Positions 53,679 through 62,176 of a DNA stretch of 64,000 bases are shown here, in pieces; the stretch's first letter is position 1, and each line of letters starts with the position of its first letter. The DNA is from Corallochytrium limacisporum. Taxonomy: Eukaryota; Opisthokonta. Under the pieces are notes generated by a model. That model searched no databases and had not been told where the DNA came from. It saw only the letters and a list, made by a program, of their open reading frames with translations. Where the stretch lies: NCBI GenBank assembly GCA_002811645.1, contig PDIP01000035.1, positions 216,644-280,643 on the forward strand, written 5' to 3'. A program made the translations under genes and the position numbers.

Positions 53679-53786
53679 ACTGAAGAGAGTCAGCCAGTGA
53701 ACAAGGTCTGCCATTTGAAGAGCATTCTGCGGACTGAAGAGAGTCAGCCAGTGAACAAGGTCTGCCATTTGAAGAGCATTCTGCGG
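53679..53786. repeat. Perfect 54-bp tandem duplication
   Basis: Two identical 54-bp units (53679-53732 and 53733-53786) encode an 18-residue repeat (TEESQPVNKVCHLKSILR) when read in the frame of the candidate last ClpB exon. A length that is a multiple of three and no substitutions suggest a recent in-frame duplication. The reverse strand is also open through it. Confidence 0.95.
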
Positions 53787-54076
53787 TACCGCAAGGCCCA
53801 TGGAGACCTCGTCGAGCGCCGGGCTTCTCTCAACCGAGGCTCCTTCCGATCCGAGGAATCTCCATAGGAGACATACGACTCTCAAAGAATATGATCGCAC
53901 CGGTTTTAAGAAGCAGAAAAACTATGGATGCTACTATAACTGAAGCAGAAGAGCAGTCTATGACTAAGGGTTGCCAAACGACAATCAAAATCATCGTAAC
54001 GTACTGCCATCCACATGAAACATTTACACCCTACTACGCCAAACAGCATTACATGACAGTCATAAGTTTCTTTAGT

Positions 54077-54991
54077 CTATGCACTCTTCTTTACCGACGA
54101 TTCCGGCCCACAATCCTCCGCCTGCTTCCGCTTGCCTAGATTTGTCAACGTCTCTGGTTTGGGTTTTCTCACTAAGAACGATTGCAGCGTGCATTGGGAC
54201 CTGTCCAAAGGCTTTGTGACTTTGATGGCTTGCGGTTCCCTCAGCAAAGTGCACGATCTCCTCCCCTGAGAGCAATCGATCCTCACCACCAAATGACCGG
54301 CATTCGGTAGCATCGGTACCATCAAGGCACCGTGCTTAGAGTCGCTTAGTATTGCAATGGAACGCAAAAGCGCCCTCGTGAATGCACCGTGGGTTACCAA
54401 TACAACAACGTGATCCTTCGCATCCTGCTGCTGGGCACAAGCAGGTATCATTTCAGAGTCCTCATAGATCTCACCGCTCAGACTGCGTAAACTGGCATGG
54501 AAGGCACAATGGCAAGGCATGTGTCGTGAAAGCAGCAGAGAAACTACAGAATTAGCTCTCAGTATGATGGCACTGAGCGAATCACCTTTTCGTTTCTCCG
54601 CCGGTTGCTGCCCTCGGCGAGGTATGGCTCCGAAACCGACACCCTCTCTACTCCCCATGTCATTTTCTCTCAATTCCGACATAATACGAAGGTTCTCTGT
54701 GTGAAGACATTTGCACTCAGTACTTGTTCTGCCCTGATCTGAAGATAGTCTCCTTACCTGGAATTCATTCGCCAGCTCTTTGGCGGTTCTGTGGGCCCTC
54801 TGCAACGGACTGGCATAGAACCCATGAATGTGGTGGTCACGATACTCCTGTGAAAGCCTGCGCCCACATTCTTTCGCTTGTGCAACCCCTAGCTCCGTCA
54901 AAGGGGAGTCTGTGATCCCTTGAATGATCGAGTCCCTGTTGCCTTCGGACTGCCCATGCCTCACAATAACGAGCTTTATCGCTTTCCCCAT
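54077..54991 (-). CDS. Histidine phosphatase (phosphoglycerate mutase-like)
   Basis: From ATG 54991 the ORF is 304 aa. The catalytic histidine is H12 in VIVRHGQSEGNRD, with SPLTELGVAQAKECG, ASPLQRAHRTAKEL, SELRENDMGSREG and the second histidine in VTHGAFTRALL. This is the branch-1 histidine phosphatase fold, near the cofactor-dependent mutase / fructose-2,6-bisphosphatase group; the substrate is unknown. The segment 54695-54757 between EFQ and NLRIMSELRE looks like an unspliced 63-bp intron (donor CAG|GTAAGG). The C-terminus is basic (KKSA). ATG 54991 is the first ATG; an in-frame TTG upstream is not a likely start. It is convergent with ClpB. Confidence 0.82.
   Translation of the reverse strand: MGKAIKLVIVRHGQSEGNRDSIIQGITDSPLTELGVAQAKECGRRLSQEYRDHHIHGFYASPLQRAHRTAKELANEFQVRRLSSDQGRTSTECKCLHTENLRIMSELRENDMGSREGVGFGAIPRRGQQPAEKRKGDSLSAIILRANSVVSLLLSRHMPCHCAFHASLRSLSGEIYEDSEMIPACAQQQDAKDHVVVLVTHGAFTRALLRSIAILSDSKHGALMVPMLPNAGHLVVRIDCSQGRRSCTLLREPQAIKVTKPLDRSQCTLQSFLVRKPKPETLTNLGKRKQAEDCGPESSVKKSA
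54695..54757 (-). other. Candidate 63-bp in-frame intron in the histidine phosphatase
   Basis: Read on the minus strand, the donor is CAG|GTAAGG and the acceptor is CACACAGAG. The encoded 21 residues (VRRLSSDQGRTSTECKCLHTE) interrupt the normal family sequence just before SELRE. Using AG two bases earlier would give 61 bp and break the frame. Removing 63 bp restores an uninterrupted fold. Confidence 0.5.
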
Positions 54992-55365
54992 TGTCCTATG
55001 GCTTCGCAAACAATGGGCCTTTGATGTTTGGGTCGTACCAGCTTAGTTCTGGTGCTTCACCCTTGCATGTCTTGATTTATTTAGGTACCCGTCTTTGATA
55101 CGCACGCAAAGAGCCAATTGTAACGGTCTCCACCCCCGAGCTACACTTTGTACCTTCAGCCACTTTGTAGATCCACGTCCTGAGCTATGTCCAAGCATTT
55201 CGGAGATTCATGTGGGCGTATATTCATTCCCCCTACCGCACGAACTCGTTTCGGGCTATGCGGGTTGATATTTTTTTTTCACCCCTTTGTTCAGTCGTTT
55301 CGTATTGGGGATGAATGGACCCAGGTGAAGAAGTGTGAAAGGAGGGGCGGGGATTAAGGTGCCGT

Positions 55366-55467
55366 GGGGGGGGGATGGGAGGTCCCTCCTACGGGAGGCG
55401 TTGACCACCTCACCATAGCAGTCAACCCGTACGCTCATTGGCTAGAGGGACTACCCCTCCCCCCCCC
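55366..55467. repeat. G9 and C9 tracts, 84 bp apart
   Basis: G9 at 55366-55374 and C9 at 55459-55467 are complementary and could pair over the intervening 84 bp. Confidence 0.8.
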
Positions 55468-55676
55468 TTTTCCTCCCCCCTGTAGAGAACCCCTTCCGCT
55501 TTTCTCCTTCTGACCCCCGCCCGACTCCTGAGACCGAACGTGTTTGAACCTCTCTGACCCGCGCCCCTCTCCCCCCCAGAGATTATCTCTGTGCGTGTTG
55601 CGAAGACCGCAGTTAGCAACAATCGAAGCGAGTTTTGGAAGGCAGAATAGAAACGGGCCGCCGCGCCCCGTCGGAA

Positions 55677-55688
55677 GGGGGGGGGGGA
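55677..55688. repeat. Poly-G tract (G12)
   Basis: Twelve consecutive G, about 715 bp upstream of the p67phox-like start codon. Confidence 0.9.
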
Positions 55689-56402
55689 ACCGAAGGGAAA
55701 GGAAGGTACGACACGACAACGCAACGCAGCAACTGATGATGGAATACCTTGCAAAGTTCACCGGTCATTGTTGCCAACACCACGGGACCAGATGTACACT
55801 GTGAAACCAGTATCATTGACACCTAATACCCTCTTTTCCGCATCACCTTCGGCCAGTATCAAGCACTGAGAACGACGCAAATGCGTAAATCAAATTACCC
55901 CAAAGTGTCTCTATCAGCACCACGCATGGCAATTTGATAGTAGATGAACTCAGATTCAATGGAAAATTCAACCTGGGTCCCATGCCTCTGTTGAATAATC
56001 ATAGGTGCAATGGAGAAAGTACCATTATCAAGTGACGGAGAGAATTGGCTTTGCTAAGATCTGCCTGCACGCGTTGTCAAAGACCAGTCGGAGCTAGTCT
56101 TATCAAGCACTTCTTAACAGTATCCAAATTTTTGGGCTACTGTATCGTTTGGGACACCCTGGACTTTGCTTTTTTGGTGTATCAGTACGGATTGAGCTAT
56201 TTGACATCAACTTCAACCGTAGTTATTTCGTCGTCAGGCAAAGTGGCAACATAATGTAATCGAAGTAGGTAGTGAAGGGTACATGACGAGCATTCTAAGT
56301 GCGAGTAAGTTCTCGGAGAGTATTGGTTGTCCCAATTGGGAAGTGTAAGAGAACCGTCAAATAAACACAGCATTAGAGCCATCAAAGATCCACCTGTAGA
56401 CG

Positions 56403-58682
56403 ATGGGTAGTGAGTGTCTCCAGGCCTGGGTAGACGGGATCACAAGTATCGAAGACGACCGGCCCGATGATGCCCTCACCTGCTTCCTAACGGCATCTCG
56501 GAATGGTGGTGCCCGTTTACTGTACAACATGGGACTGGTGTTCCAGATACATGAACTTTATGACCAGGCGGAAGATACGTTCAAGACCGCGCGAATGCAG
56601 GACCGGTACCTGGCCATTGCCTATGTTGGTGAAGGGTTGGCGCTTCTACGGAAACATAGCCCAGGGCAACACGGCGCCCAGAACGCCCTCACTGCTGCTC
56701 AGTGTTTCGAGCAGGCGATGGCGGCCATGCGTGGCACATTGTTCATTGACTATACACAATTGGGTCTCGGGGTGCGCTTGTTTGCATGTGAGGTACTCTG
56801 GAACTGTGCCATAGCCAACGCCCGGGCCGGACAGTTTGAGCGCTGTGCTCAGGTCCTCGAAGCAGCGGTGATGCAATTGCCGCAGGCTGTAGCTGACCAG
56901 TACCAATTGATCAGTCAATGGAACAGCCATGTGAGTGGATCTCGGGGTAACGAAGGTGCGCAGGACCTGGCGAATCTCGGTGATGATTCTCTATATGGTT
57001 TAGACCGTACGAAATTCTTCCAACCGAATCCAGAGAAGGTCAAGAACATCCCGAAGCGGCACTTCATTACGGGAAAAAGTAAAGTCGTGCACGCGAGCCG
57101 GATGAGCGACAGATGGGCCGGGTTCAGCGCTCGCAATCCTAATTCAAGGGAAATGGAAGAGCCATCGGGTCCCAAGATTGAGCACTTGCACATCGACCAG
57201 GCGACTACGGCAGTCGGCGGTATTGCTGGCATTCCGCCACCCGGAGCAGGCCTCCCGGGGTCAGAAACCACGGGCACAGACCAGGGCGGATGCTACCATG
57301 AACAGGAAGCGAAGCTGGGAGCAGTGAAAAAACCGCAATTCACGAGCATTCCAAGCCTCAGTTCTGCGGCAAGATCACAGCAGATTGCTCCAGCCATGCC
57401 ACCGCCACCCATGGCACAGCCCTTGGCTGCTCCGATGATGCAGCCGCCAACACCAGAGTCTGTGCACAGTGTGCCCGTTGCCACACCGAAGAAGAAAATG
57501 TCTCCTGCGGAGCTGCAGGCCAGACTCCGTGCCAAACAAGATCGCACCAAAGAGACCCCTTCGGCGTACGGTAGCGTAAGTGGTGGCAAGACGGGTCGGG
57601 TAGTGTTCGGTGGCAGCGCTGGTACCGGCATTTACGGCAGTACGGCCTCCATTAGGTCGACTTCTAGTAGTACCCTAATGGCCACTCCAAGCCATGACCT
57701 GGCCACTGTACCCTCTGTCGGAAGTGCCAAGTCTATTCCTCCACCGGTGGCATCGTCTATGCCTCTACCACCACCACCGCAACCGACTAATGCACCCACA
57801 CCTCCCCTGCCACCGGCTCCACTTGCTTCTGCCGCGCCACCGGCGCCACCCGTGTCACAGAAACCTGCAGTGAACTCTGCCAACAATCAGCACGAGCGGG
57901 TCGCGTCCGTCATTGCTGAGCGAAGCCCGCCACCGAAGCGACCGAATTTGCCAACCCGACCATCTCCCCCTGCGGCGTTCACAACCTCTAATCCCGCGCT
58001 CAGCGGCTTCAAGCGGTCGTCTGGTGACGAAGACGACGATACAGGGCCACCGAAGCCGCTTCTGCCCTCTCAGATCAAGGCGCAGCAGCGCAGTTTGAAT
58101 TCCTCGCGAGAGTCCGTGGGATCCGTAGGATCTGATGAGCTGAAGGAGCCGACCCTAGCGGCTAAGAAGTCCTTCCATCCCCGGGGAGAAAGCGACAGCA
58201 CTATCTACGAGGAAATGGATGCTGTGGTCACCAAGTCAAGCACATCGAGTTCTACGTCGGGCCCTGTGCTGAAGTTGCCACCGCCGCGTTCTTCATCCGC
58301 GGCCACAGCGCTAACCAAGCTACCGCCACCACCGCCCCTGTGCGGTACGCCACCTGCTGTCCCTGAGACGAGCAACAAGCCGATTACGGACACGCAGGAT
58401 TCGCTCTCCATGCACAGTGTGCAAAGTGAGGAAAACTCTTCAGGATCGACGAAATACCGCATCAAGGTCAAGAAGGAAGGTGGCGGTGTCAAGGTTTGTG
58501 CTGTATCCGCGGCTTTGCCATGGGTCGAAGTACAAGCCATCTTGCTAAAGAAGTTTGGATTGAGTTCGGGCACTTTCTCGTTCATGGACGAAGACGATGA
58601 AGTTGAAGTTGAGGACCATGGTGACTACGAGTATGCTGTGGAGTCCATGGGCAACAAGTTGCTCTTCACCCTAAAGAATTGA
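56403..58682 (+). CDS. NCF2: p67phox/NoxR-like NADPH-oxidase regulator
   Basis: The 759-aa product starts with a TPR domain (about residues 1-185). Its block AMRGTLFIDYTQLGLGVRLFACEVLWN corresponds to the Rac-binding region of p67phox; R110 aligns with R102 of human p67phox. Residues 185-675 are Pro/Ser/Thr-rich with PPPPPQP-type motifs. A PB1 domain occupies about 678-757 (KYRIKVKKEGGGVKVCAV ... FMDEDDEVEVEDHGDYEYAV). There is no visible SH3 domain. With Rac-GTP, p67phox activates NOX2; fungal NoxR, also TPR plus PB1, regulates NoxA/NoxB. The architecture is closer to NoxR than to mammalian p67phox. The NOX catalytic subunit is not in this window. It is convergent with GNB1L across 84 bp. 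Confidence 0.85.
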   Translation: MGSECLQAWVDGITSIEDDRPDDALTCFLTASRNGGARLLYNMGLVFQIHELYDQAEDTFKTARMQDRYLAIAYVGEGLALLRKHSPGQHGAQNALTAAQCFEQAMAAMRGTLFIDYTQLGLGVRLFACEVLWNCAIANARAGQFERCAQVLEAAVMQLPQAVADQYQLISQWNSHVSGSRGNEGAQDLANLGDDSLYGLDRTKFFQPNPEKVKNIPKRHFITGKSKVVHASRMSDRWAGFSARNPNSREMEEPSGPKIEHLHIDQATTAVGGIAGIPPPGAGLPGSETTGTDQGGCYHEQEAKLGAVKKPQFTSIPSLSSAARSQQIAPAMPPPPMAQPLAAPMMQPPTPESVHSVPVATPKKKMSPAELQARLRAKQDRTKETPSAYGSVSGGKTGRVVFGGSAGTGIYGSTASIRSTSSSTLMATPSHDLATVPSVGSAKSIPPPVASSMPLPPPPQPTNAPTPPLPPAPLASAAPPAPPVSQKPAVNSANNQHERVASVIAERSPPPKRPNLPTRPSPPAAFTTSNPALSGFKRSSGDEDDDTGPPKPLLPSQIKAQQRSLNSSRESVGSVGSDELKEPTLAAKKSFHPRGESDSTIYEEMDAVVTKSSTSSSTSGPVLKLPPPRSSSAATALTKLPPPPPLCGTPPAVPETSNKPITDTQDSLSMHSVQSEENSSGSTKYRIKVKKEGGGVKVCAVSAALPWVEVQAILLKKFGLSSGTFSFMDEDDEVEVEDHGDYEYAVESMGNKLLFTLKN

Positions 58683-58766
58683 GGACTGGAGGTGGTTTTG
58701 CTCTTTATCGATTGTTTGCTCTGACAATATAATGCTACTTCTGTGTGTATCCCTTGGGGCAGTGGA

Positions 58767-59975
58767 TCATGTGGACTCTTGGAACAGGTTGTGCCAGATA
58801 GTAATTGACTGAGATTTGCCGCCCACAACCAGGGCCTTTCCTTCGTATGCCGCACAGGCGATGCCTCTCCCACCGTGGAAGTCCAACGTGGCCAAATGGT
58901 GGTGCTTCACCGATGCTGGTCCAGCCAGCAGCACTTTGCGACTGTAGACGCGCACCTTGCCATGCCAATCTCCGACCGCGAACGCACGTCCATCGGCCCG
59001 GGCCGCCATCGCACCCACACCAACCTGACCCGCCGCGGCGGGTAGAGAAATGGCTGTGTTGGGCTTGAAGCTGAAATTGCCGACTGCATCGGTGACGGAG
59101 AGGTTGTGGCAAAAGAAAGCATTGGTTGGAGGGCTGCTGCCAGCAGTCGAGCTGTCTATATCTTTCACGGGAGGAGCACCTCCGCACAGCAAATACGCAG
59201 AGTCTGGCTTCTTCGACGCCCGCAAGACAGCCAGGGCAGTACATGCACTACAGGTCGGCACTCCGTGCACCACTGCTAGTGGCTCTGTTCCTTTTCGCAC
59301 GTCCCAGATCGCTACGTGCCCACTTTCAAAGCCGGCCAAAAGCAGATATGGCTTCCACTGTGTGAGCACCATGGGCATGCCCAACTCCTTCACGTTTGCG
59401 TCCGATCCTGATGATGTTCTTTCTAGAGGTGGTAGGTCCAAGTGGCTCACCTCCTGCAGTGTATTTCCTCGCGTTGACAGGACTGCTATCTTAGCGCCAT
59501 CATTGACAGACGCGATGATATCCTTCGAAGATGCATCATCGCCCTCCTGCGCAACGGCCACTGCTCCACAGAATCCTGGGAGACCAAAATTCCCCTCAGT
59601 GATCACGGCCAAGTCCCGCTCAATGTCATGCAGGGCCAGCCTGCCGTCTTTACAATGGCGGAAACATTGATTGTTTGTGGTCCATCCTACTCCAAGAACG
59701 CCATGGCGCATGTCCTCGGACCCATCATCCGTGGTGACATCTACATCGGGTGCTTGCCACAGCAGTTTCGCACGAGCGATGGTGGGTGACCAGAGGCACA
59801 GGGTCCCGACGCTGGTGCCACTGATCAAGTGTCTACGGAGCCCTTGGACCAGACCTTCTGAACCCCAGGTCTCTAGCTCTTCGCCACCGAAAGCAAGACA
59901 CTGCTGGGCTCCGCCAACCCCCCGCAGTACGACGTCCGGGGGTGGCGGCGGTGGCAACCCAGATCCCGGCGCCAT
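58767..59975 (-). CDS. GNB1L: WD40 protein GNB1L / ASTRA-associated protein 1
   Basis: The 402-aa product is a beta-propeller protein. It opens with PPPPPPDVVLRG, as GNB1L does. Recognisable blocks are SGTSVGTLCLWSP, KELGMPMVLTQWKPYLLLAGFESGHVAIWDV, AVGDWHGKVRVYSRK, ATLDFHGGRGIACAAYEGKALVVGGKSQSITIWHNLF. GNB1L/Asa1 acts with the ASTRA/TTT co-chaperone system that matures PIKK kinases (ATM, mTOR, DNA-PK). Some insertions (SSTAGSSPPTNA) interrupt the blades. ATG 59973-59975 is the only plausible start. It is convergent with the p67phox-like gene. Confidence 0.85.
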   Translation of the reverse strand: MAPGSGLPPPPPPDVVLRGVGGAQQCLAFGGEELETWGSEGLVQGLRRHLISGTSVGTLCLWSPTIARAKLLWQAPDVDVTTDDGSEDMRHGVLGVGWTTNNQCFRHCKDGRLALHDIERDLAVITEGNFGLPGFCGAVAVAQEGDDASSKDIIASVNDGAKIAVLSTRGNTLQEVSHLDLPPLERTSSGSDANVKELGMPMVLTQWKPYLLLAGFESGHVAIWDVRKGTEPLAVVHGVPTCSACTALAVLRASKKPDSAYLLCGGAPPVKDIDSSTAGSSPPTNAFFCHNLSVTDAVGNFSFKPNTAISLPAAAGQVGVGAMAARADGRAFAVGDWHGKVRVYSRKVLLAGPASVKHHHLATLDFHGGRGIACAAYEGKALVVGGKSQSITIWHNLFQEST

Positions 59976-60698
59976 ATTACATCACTTTGTATTAATTATC
60001 TTCTTTATGTGTGACCTTGACATCGTGTATATGGTCTACTTGGTTCTTTAGATCTTTCGCTGATGAACCGGCATATAAAGACACCGGTCCTAAACAGGCA
60101 CACTGGTCCGAAATACCCAGCCCCGGTGATGGGTCTCCACCACCCTCTCCCCCACACCCCCTTCACCACGGGCCCTGGGTTGGGGTTGGTGAGAAGGGGA
60201 GGGGGCGCTCTCCAACGCGCGCCGAAACAGGTCGCTCCCGGTGTTTTGGCTTTTTGGGTTCCACTGTCCAGCGTTCACACTCTCTTTTCCTGGTGGATGG
60301 GGAGAGGTCCAAAGGGCCAGGGGTTCCGCCAGCTCCTGGGCGAGAGAGATTTCTTCGTGAAGAAGGCAAGGACTGACTGGCGGGAGAGGCCCCCGGGGCA
60401 GGGAATGGCAGTTGAAAAAGGGAGGGGGGGGGGAGGGGGTCGTGGTTCAAGTCCAGACGGATTGCACGCAAAAATCCAAAACAAAGACCCCTGGAGCAAG
60501 AGAGAACCACGGAAAAACCGGGGCGCAGCGATTGAACCGCCCAGCTGTCAATGCGAAAGTGAATGTATCGCTTGTGTACATATCTTTGGCTTTGTAGATG
60601 AACGGGTAGTTCAGAAAACACATGAATATGGTCGTGTGGAACCCGCGTGCAATTCATAGTCACTAGGGGTGTTAAGAAATCACTACACTAGTTTCACA
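59976..60698. other. Head-to-head region, GNB1L and Rpn5 genes
   Basis: A 723-bp divergent region with no recognised gene. It contains G10 (60424-60433). ORFs of up to about 200 codons on both strands overlap one another and are low-complexity. Confidence 0.55.
60424..60433. repeat. Poly-G tract (G10)
   Basis: Ten consecutive G, followed by AGGGGG, about 265 bp upstream of the Rpn5 start. Confidence 0.9.
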
Positions 60699-62030
60699 AT
60701 GGCAGACGACGCCATACTCATTCAAAAGGAGGATTACTCCAAGCAATGTGATGAAGATCTGCCAAAATTTGAGCAGCAGGCAGCCAATGGAGATGCTCAG
60801 GGAGCCCTGGACGCACTGCTGTCCTTCGAAAAGAAATGTCGCAATGGCGGAGATACACACTCCGTGTCGCGGGTGATGCTCAGCGTTGTCAAAGTCGCTT
60901 ACCAGAGCGGAGGACTCACGAAAGTAGCAGACTATGTAACTCTCTTGACCAAGAAGCGCGGTCAAATTAAGCAAAGTGTTAGCAAAATGATGGATGAGGC
61001 TGTTCGTCTCGTTGACGAGGCCAAGACAGAGGAGGATAGGATGAAGTACATTGAAAGCCTCCGTAGCATTACCGAGGGTAAAATCCATGTCGAGATTCAG
61101 TACGCTCACCTCACAAAGTTTCTTAGTCGTATGTATGAAGCCAAAGGGGATATGCCTAAGGCAGCAGACATCCTCCAAGAGGCTCAGGTGGAGACTCTGG
61201 GTTCCATGGACCGAAAAGAAAAGGCTGAATTTATTCTGGACCAAATGCGCCTCTGCCTGGCGAATGCAGATGTAATTCGCGCTGGTATTATTGCCAAGAA
61301 GATCACTAAGGGTTTCTTTGAGAAGGAAGACTACGAGGATCTGCGAATCACATACTACAACTACATGATTGAGCTGGCTCTGCACGATGAAAAATATCTG
61401 GAAGCCTGCCAATACTTCCGCAGTATCTTCCTGACCAACAAGATCTACGAGTCTGAAAACGACTGGCAACTGCCTCTGAAGATGACTGTGTTCTATCTCA
61501 TCCTCACTCCCCGCCGTGTCCTGCTTGATAACGACCAGTTGGACTTGTACCATCTGGTTCGGGCAGAGAAGAAGCTTGACGACCTCGAGACCTTCAGCAA
61601 GTTGCTGAACATTTTCATGAAGAAGGATATTATTCTGTGGGACGACTTTATGTCTGGATACGGTGAGGACCTTGCCAAATTGAATGTGCCAAACGCTGAG
61701 AAGCGTATGGAAGTTCTGCAGCGTCGTCTGCGAGAGCACAATATTATTATTCTTGCCGAGTACTACCAGCGCATCCGCCTGAAACGGGCCGCGCTCCTGT
61801 TGCAAATGGACGAACTGGCTTGCGAGAAACTGATTGCCGACTGTGTCGTCGACAAGACCATCTGGGCTCGAATTGACCGCCCTGCCGGGGTGGTGAACTT
61901 TGTCAAGGCGAAGAATCCTGACGAGGCCCTGGAAGAATGGAGCGAGCGCGTCAAGGAACTCATGCGCCTGCTAAACAAGACCACACACCTTATCCGCAAG
62001 GAAGAGATGGTTAACGAGGCCATGGCATGA
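60699..62030 (+). CDS. PSMD12: 26S proteasome regulatory subunit Rpn5 (PSMD12)
   Basis: The 443-aa product is close to human PSMD12 (456 aa). An alpha-solenoid of helical repeats (about residues 1-300) is followed by a PCI domain (about 330-410), with FMKKDIILWDDF, EVLQRRLREHNIIILAEYYQRIRLKRAALLLQ and WARIDRPAGVVNF. Rpn5 is a lid scaffold of the 19S particle and contacts Rpn11/Rpn8. ATG 60699 has a good context (CACAATGG); the frame is open further back only to a GTG at 60669. An AATAAA follows 24 bp after the stop. It is convergent with the coiled-coil gene. Confidence 0.96.
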   Translation: MADDAILIQKEDYSKQCDEDLPKFEQQAANGDAQGALDALLSFEKKCRNGGDTHSVSRVMLSVVKVAYQSGGLTKVADYVTLLTKKRGQIKQSVSKMMDEAVRLVDEAKTEEDRMKYIESLRSITEGKIHVEIQYAHLTKFLSRMYEAKGDMPKAADILQEAQVETLGSMDRKEKAEFILDQMRLCLANADVIRAGIIAKKITKGFFEKEDYEDLRITYYNYMIELALHDEKYLEACQYFRSIFLTNKIYESENDWQLPLKMTVFYLILTPRRVLLDNDQLDLYHLVRAEKKLDDLETFSKLLNIFMKKDIILWDDFMSGYGEDLAKLNVPNAEKRMEVLQRRLREHNIIILAEYYQRIRLKRAALLLQMDELACEKLIADCVVDKTIWARIDRPAGVVNFVKAKNPDEALEEWSERVKELMRLLNKTTHLIRKEEMVNEAMA

Positions 62031-62054
62031 AATTATTGACCGTGCCAAAAGAGA

Positions 62055-62060
62055 AATAAA
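62055..62060 (+). promoter_or_regulatory. Probable poly(A) signal of PSMD12
   Basis: AATAAA 24 bp after the PSMD12 stop, in the 146-bp convergent gap. Confidence 0.4.
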
Positions 62061-62176
62061 TGAAAATTAATGCTAGTAACCACACCGGATAAACATTGAC
62101 ATGACACATGTTCTACAAATGCTTGCCATGACATGACTGTTTTGAACATTGTAATGATTTAGTGGCTGGCGGGAAT

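Larger units (their letters stand above)
53389..53867 (+). other. Candidate alternative C-terminal exons of the ClpB gene
   Basis: Donor GGAA|GTAAGC (53335) and acceptor CCCCCCCAG (53388) define a 54-bp intron with a branch-like CTTGAC. Exon 53389-53503 is open in the ClpB frame and would end at TAA 53505-53507. A second donor inside that end (GGC|GTAAAG, 53504) and acceptor TTTTCAG (53584) define an 81-bp intron, after which exon 53585-53867 is again in frame to TAG. The full form would be 1030 aa. The added sequence is acidic (IDDSLRG..., EDADCDV) then basic (QKRSRRA), then contains a 54-bp tandem duplication. It is inferred from sequence only. Confidence 0.45.
54992..56402. other. Head-to-head region, histidine phosphatase and p67phox-like genes
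   Basis: No recognised gene in this 1.4-kb divergent region. It contains the largest cluster of homopolymer tracts: G9 (55366-55374), C9 (55459-55467) and G12 (55677-55688). Small ORFs are low-complexity. Confidence 0.55.

Noticed and set aside
60100-60660. 200-codon ORF in the GNB1L/Rpn5 head-to-head region
   Set aside because: Low-complexity, overlaps a longer set of ORFs on the other strand and a G10 tract, and has no family match.
60672-61805. 377-codon antisense ORF opposite PSMD12
   Set aside because: It is a shadow of the highly expressed-type codon use of PSMD12; its translation is hydrophobic and family-less.
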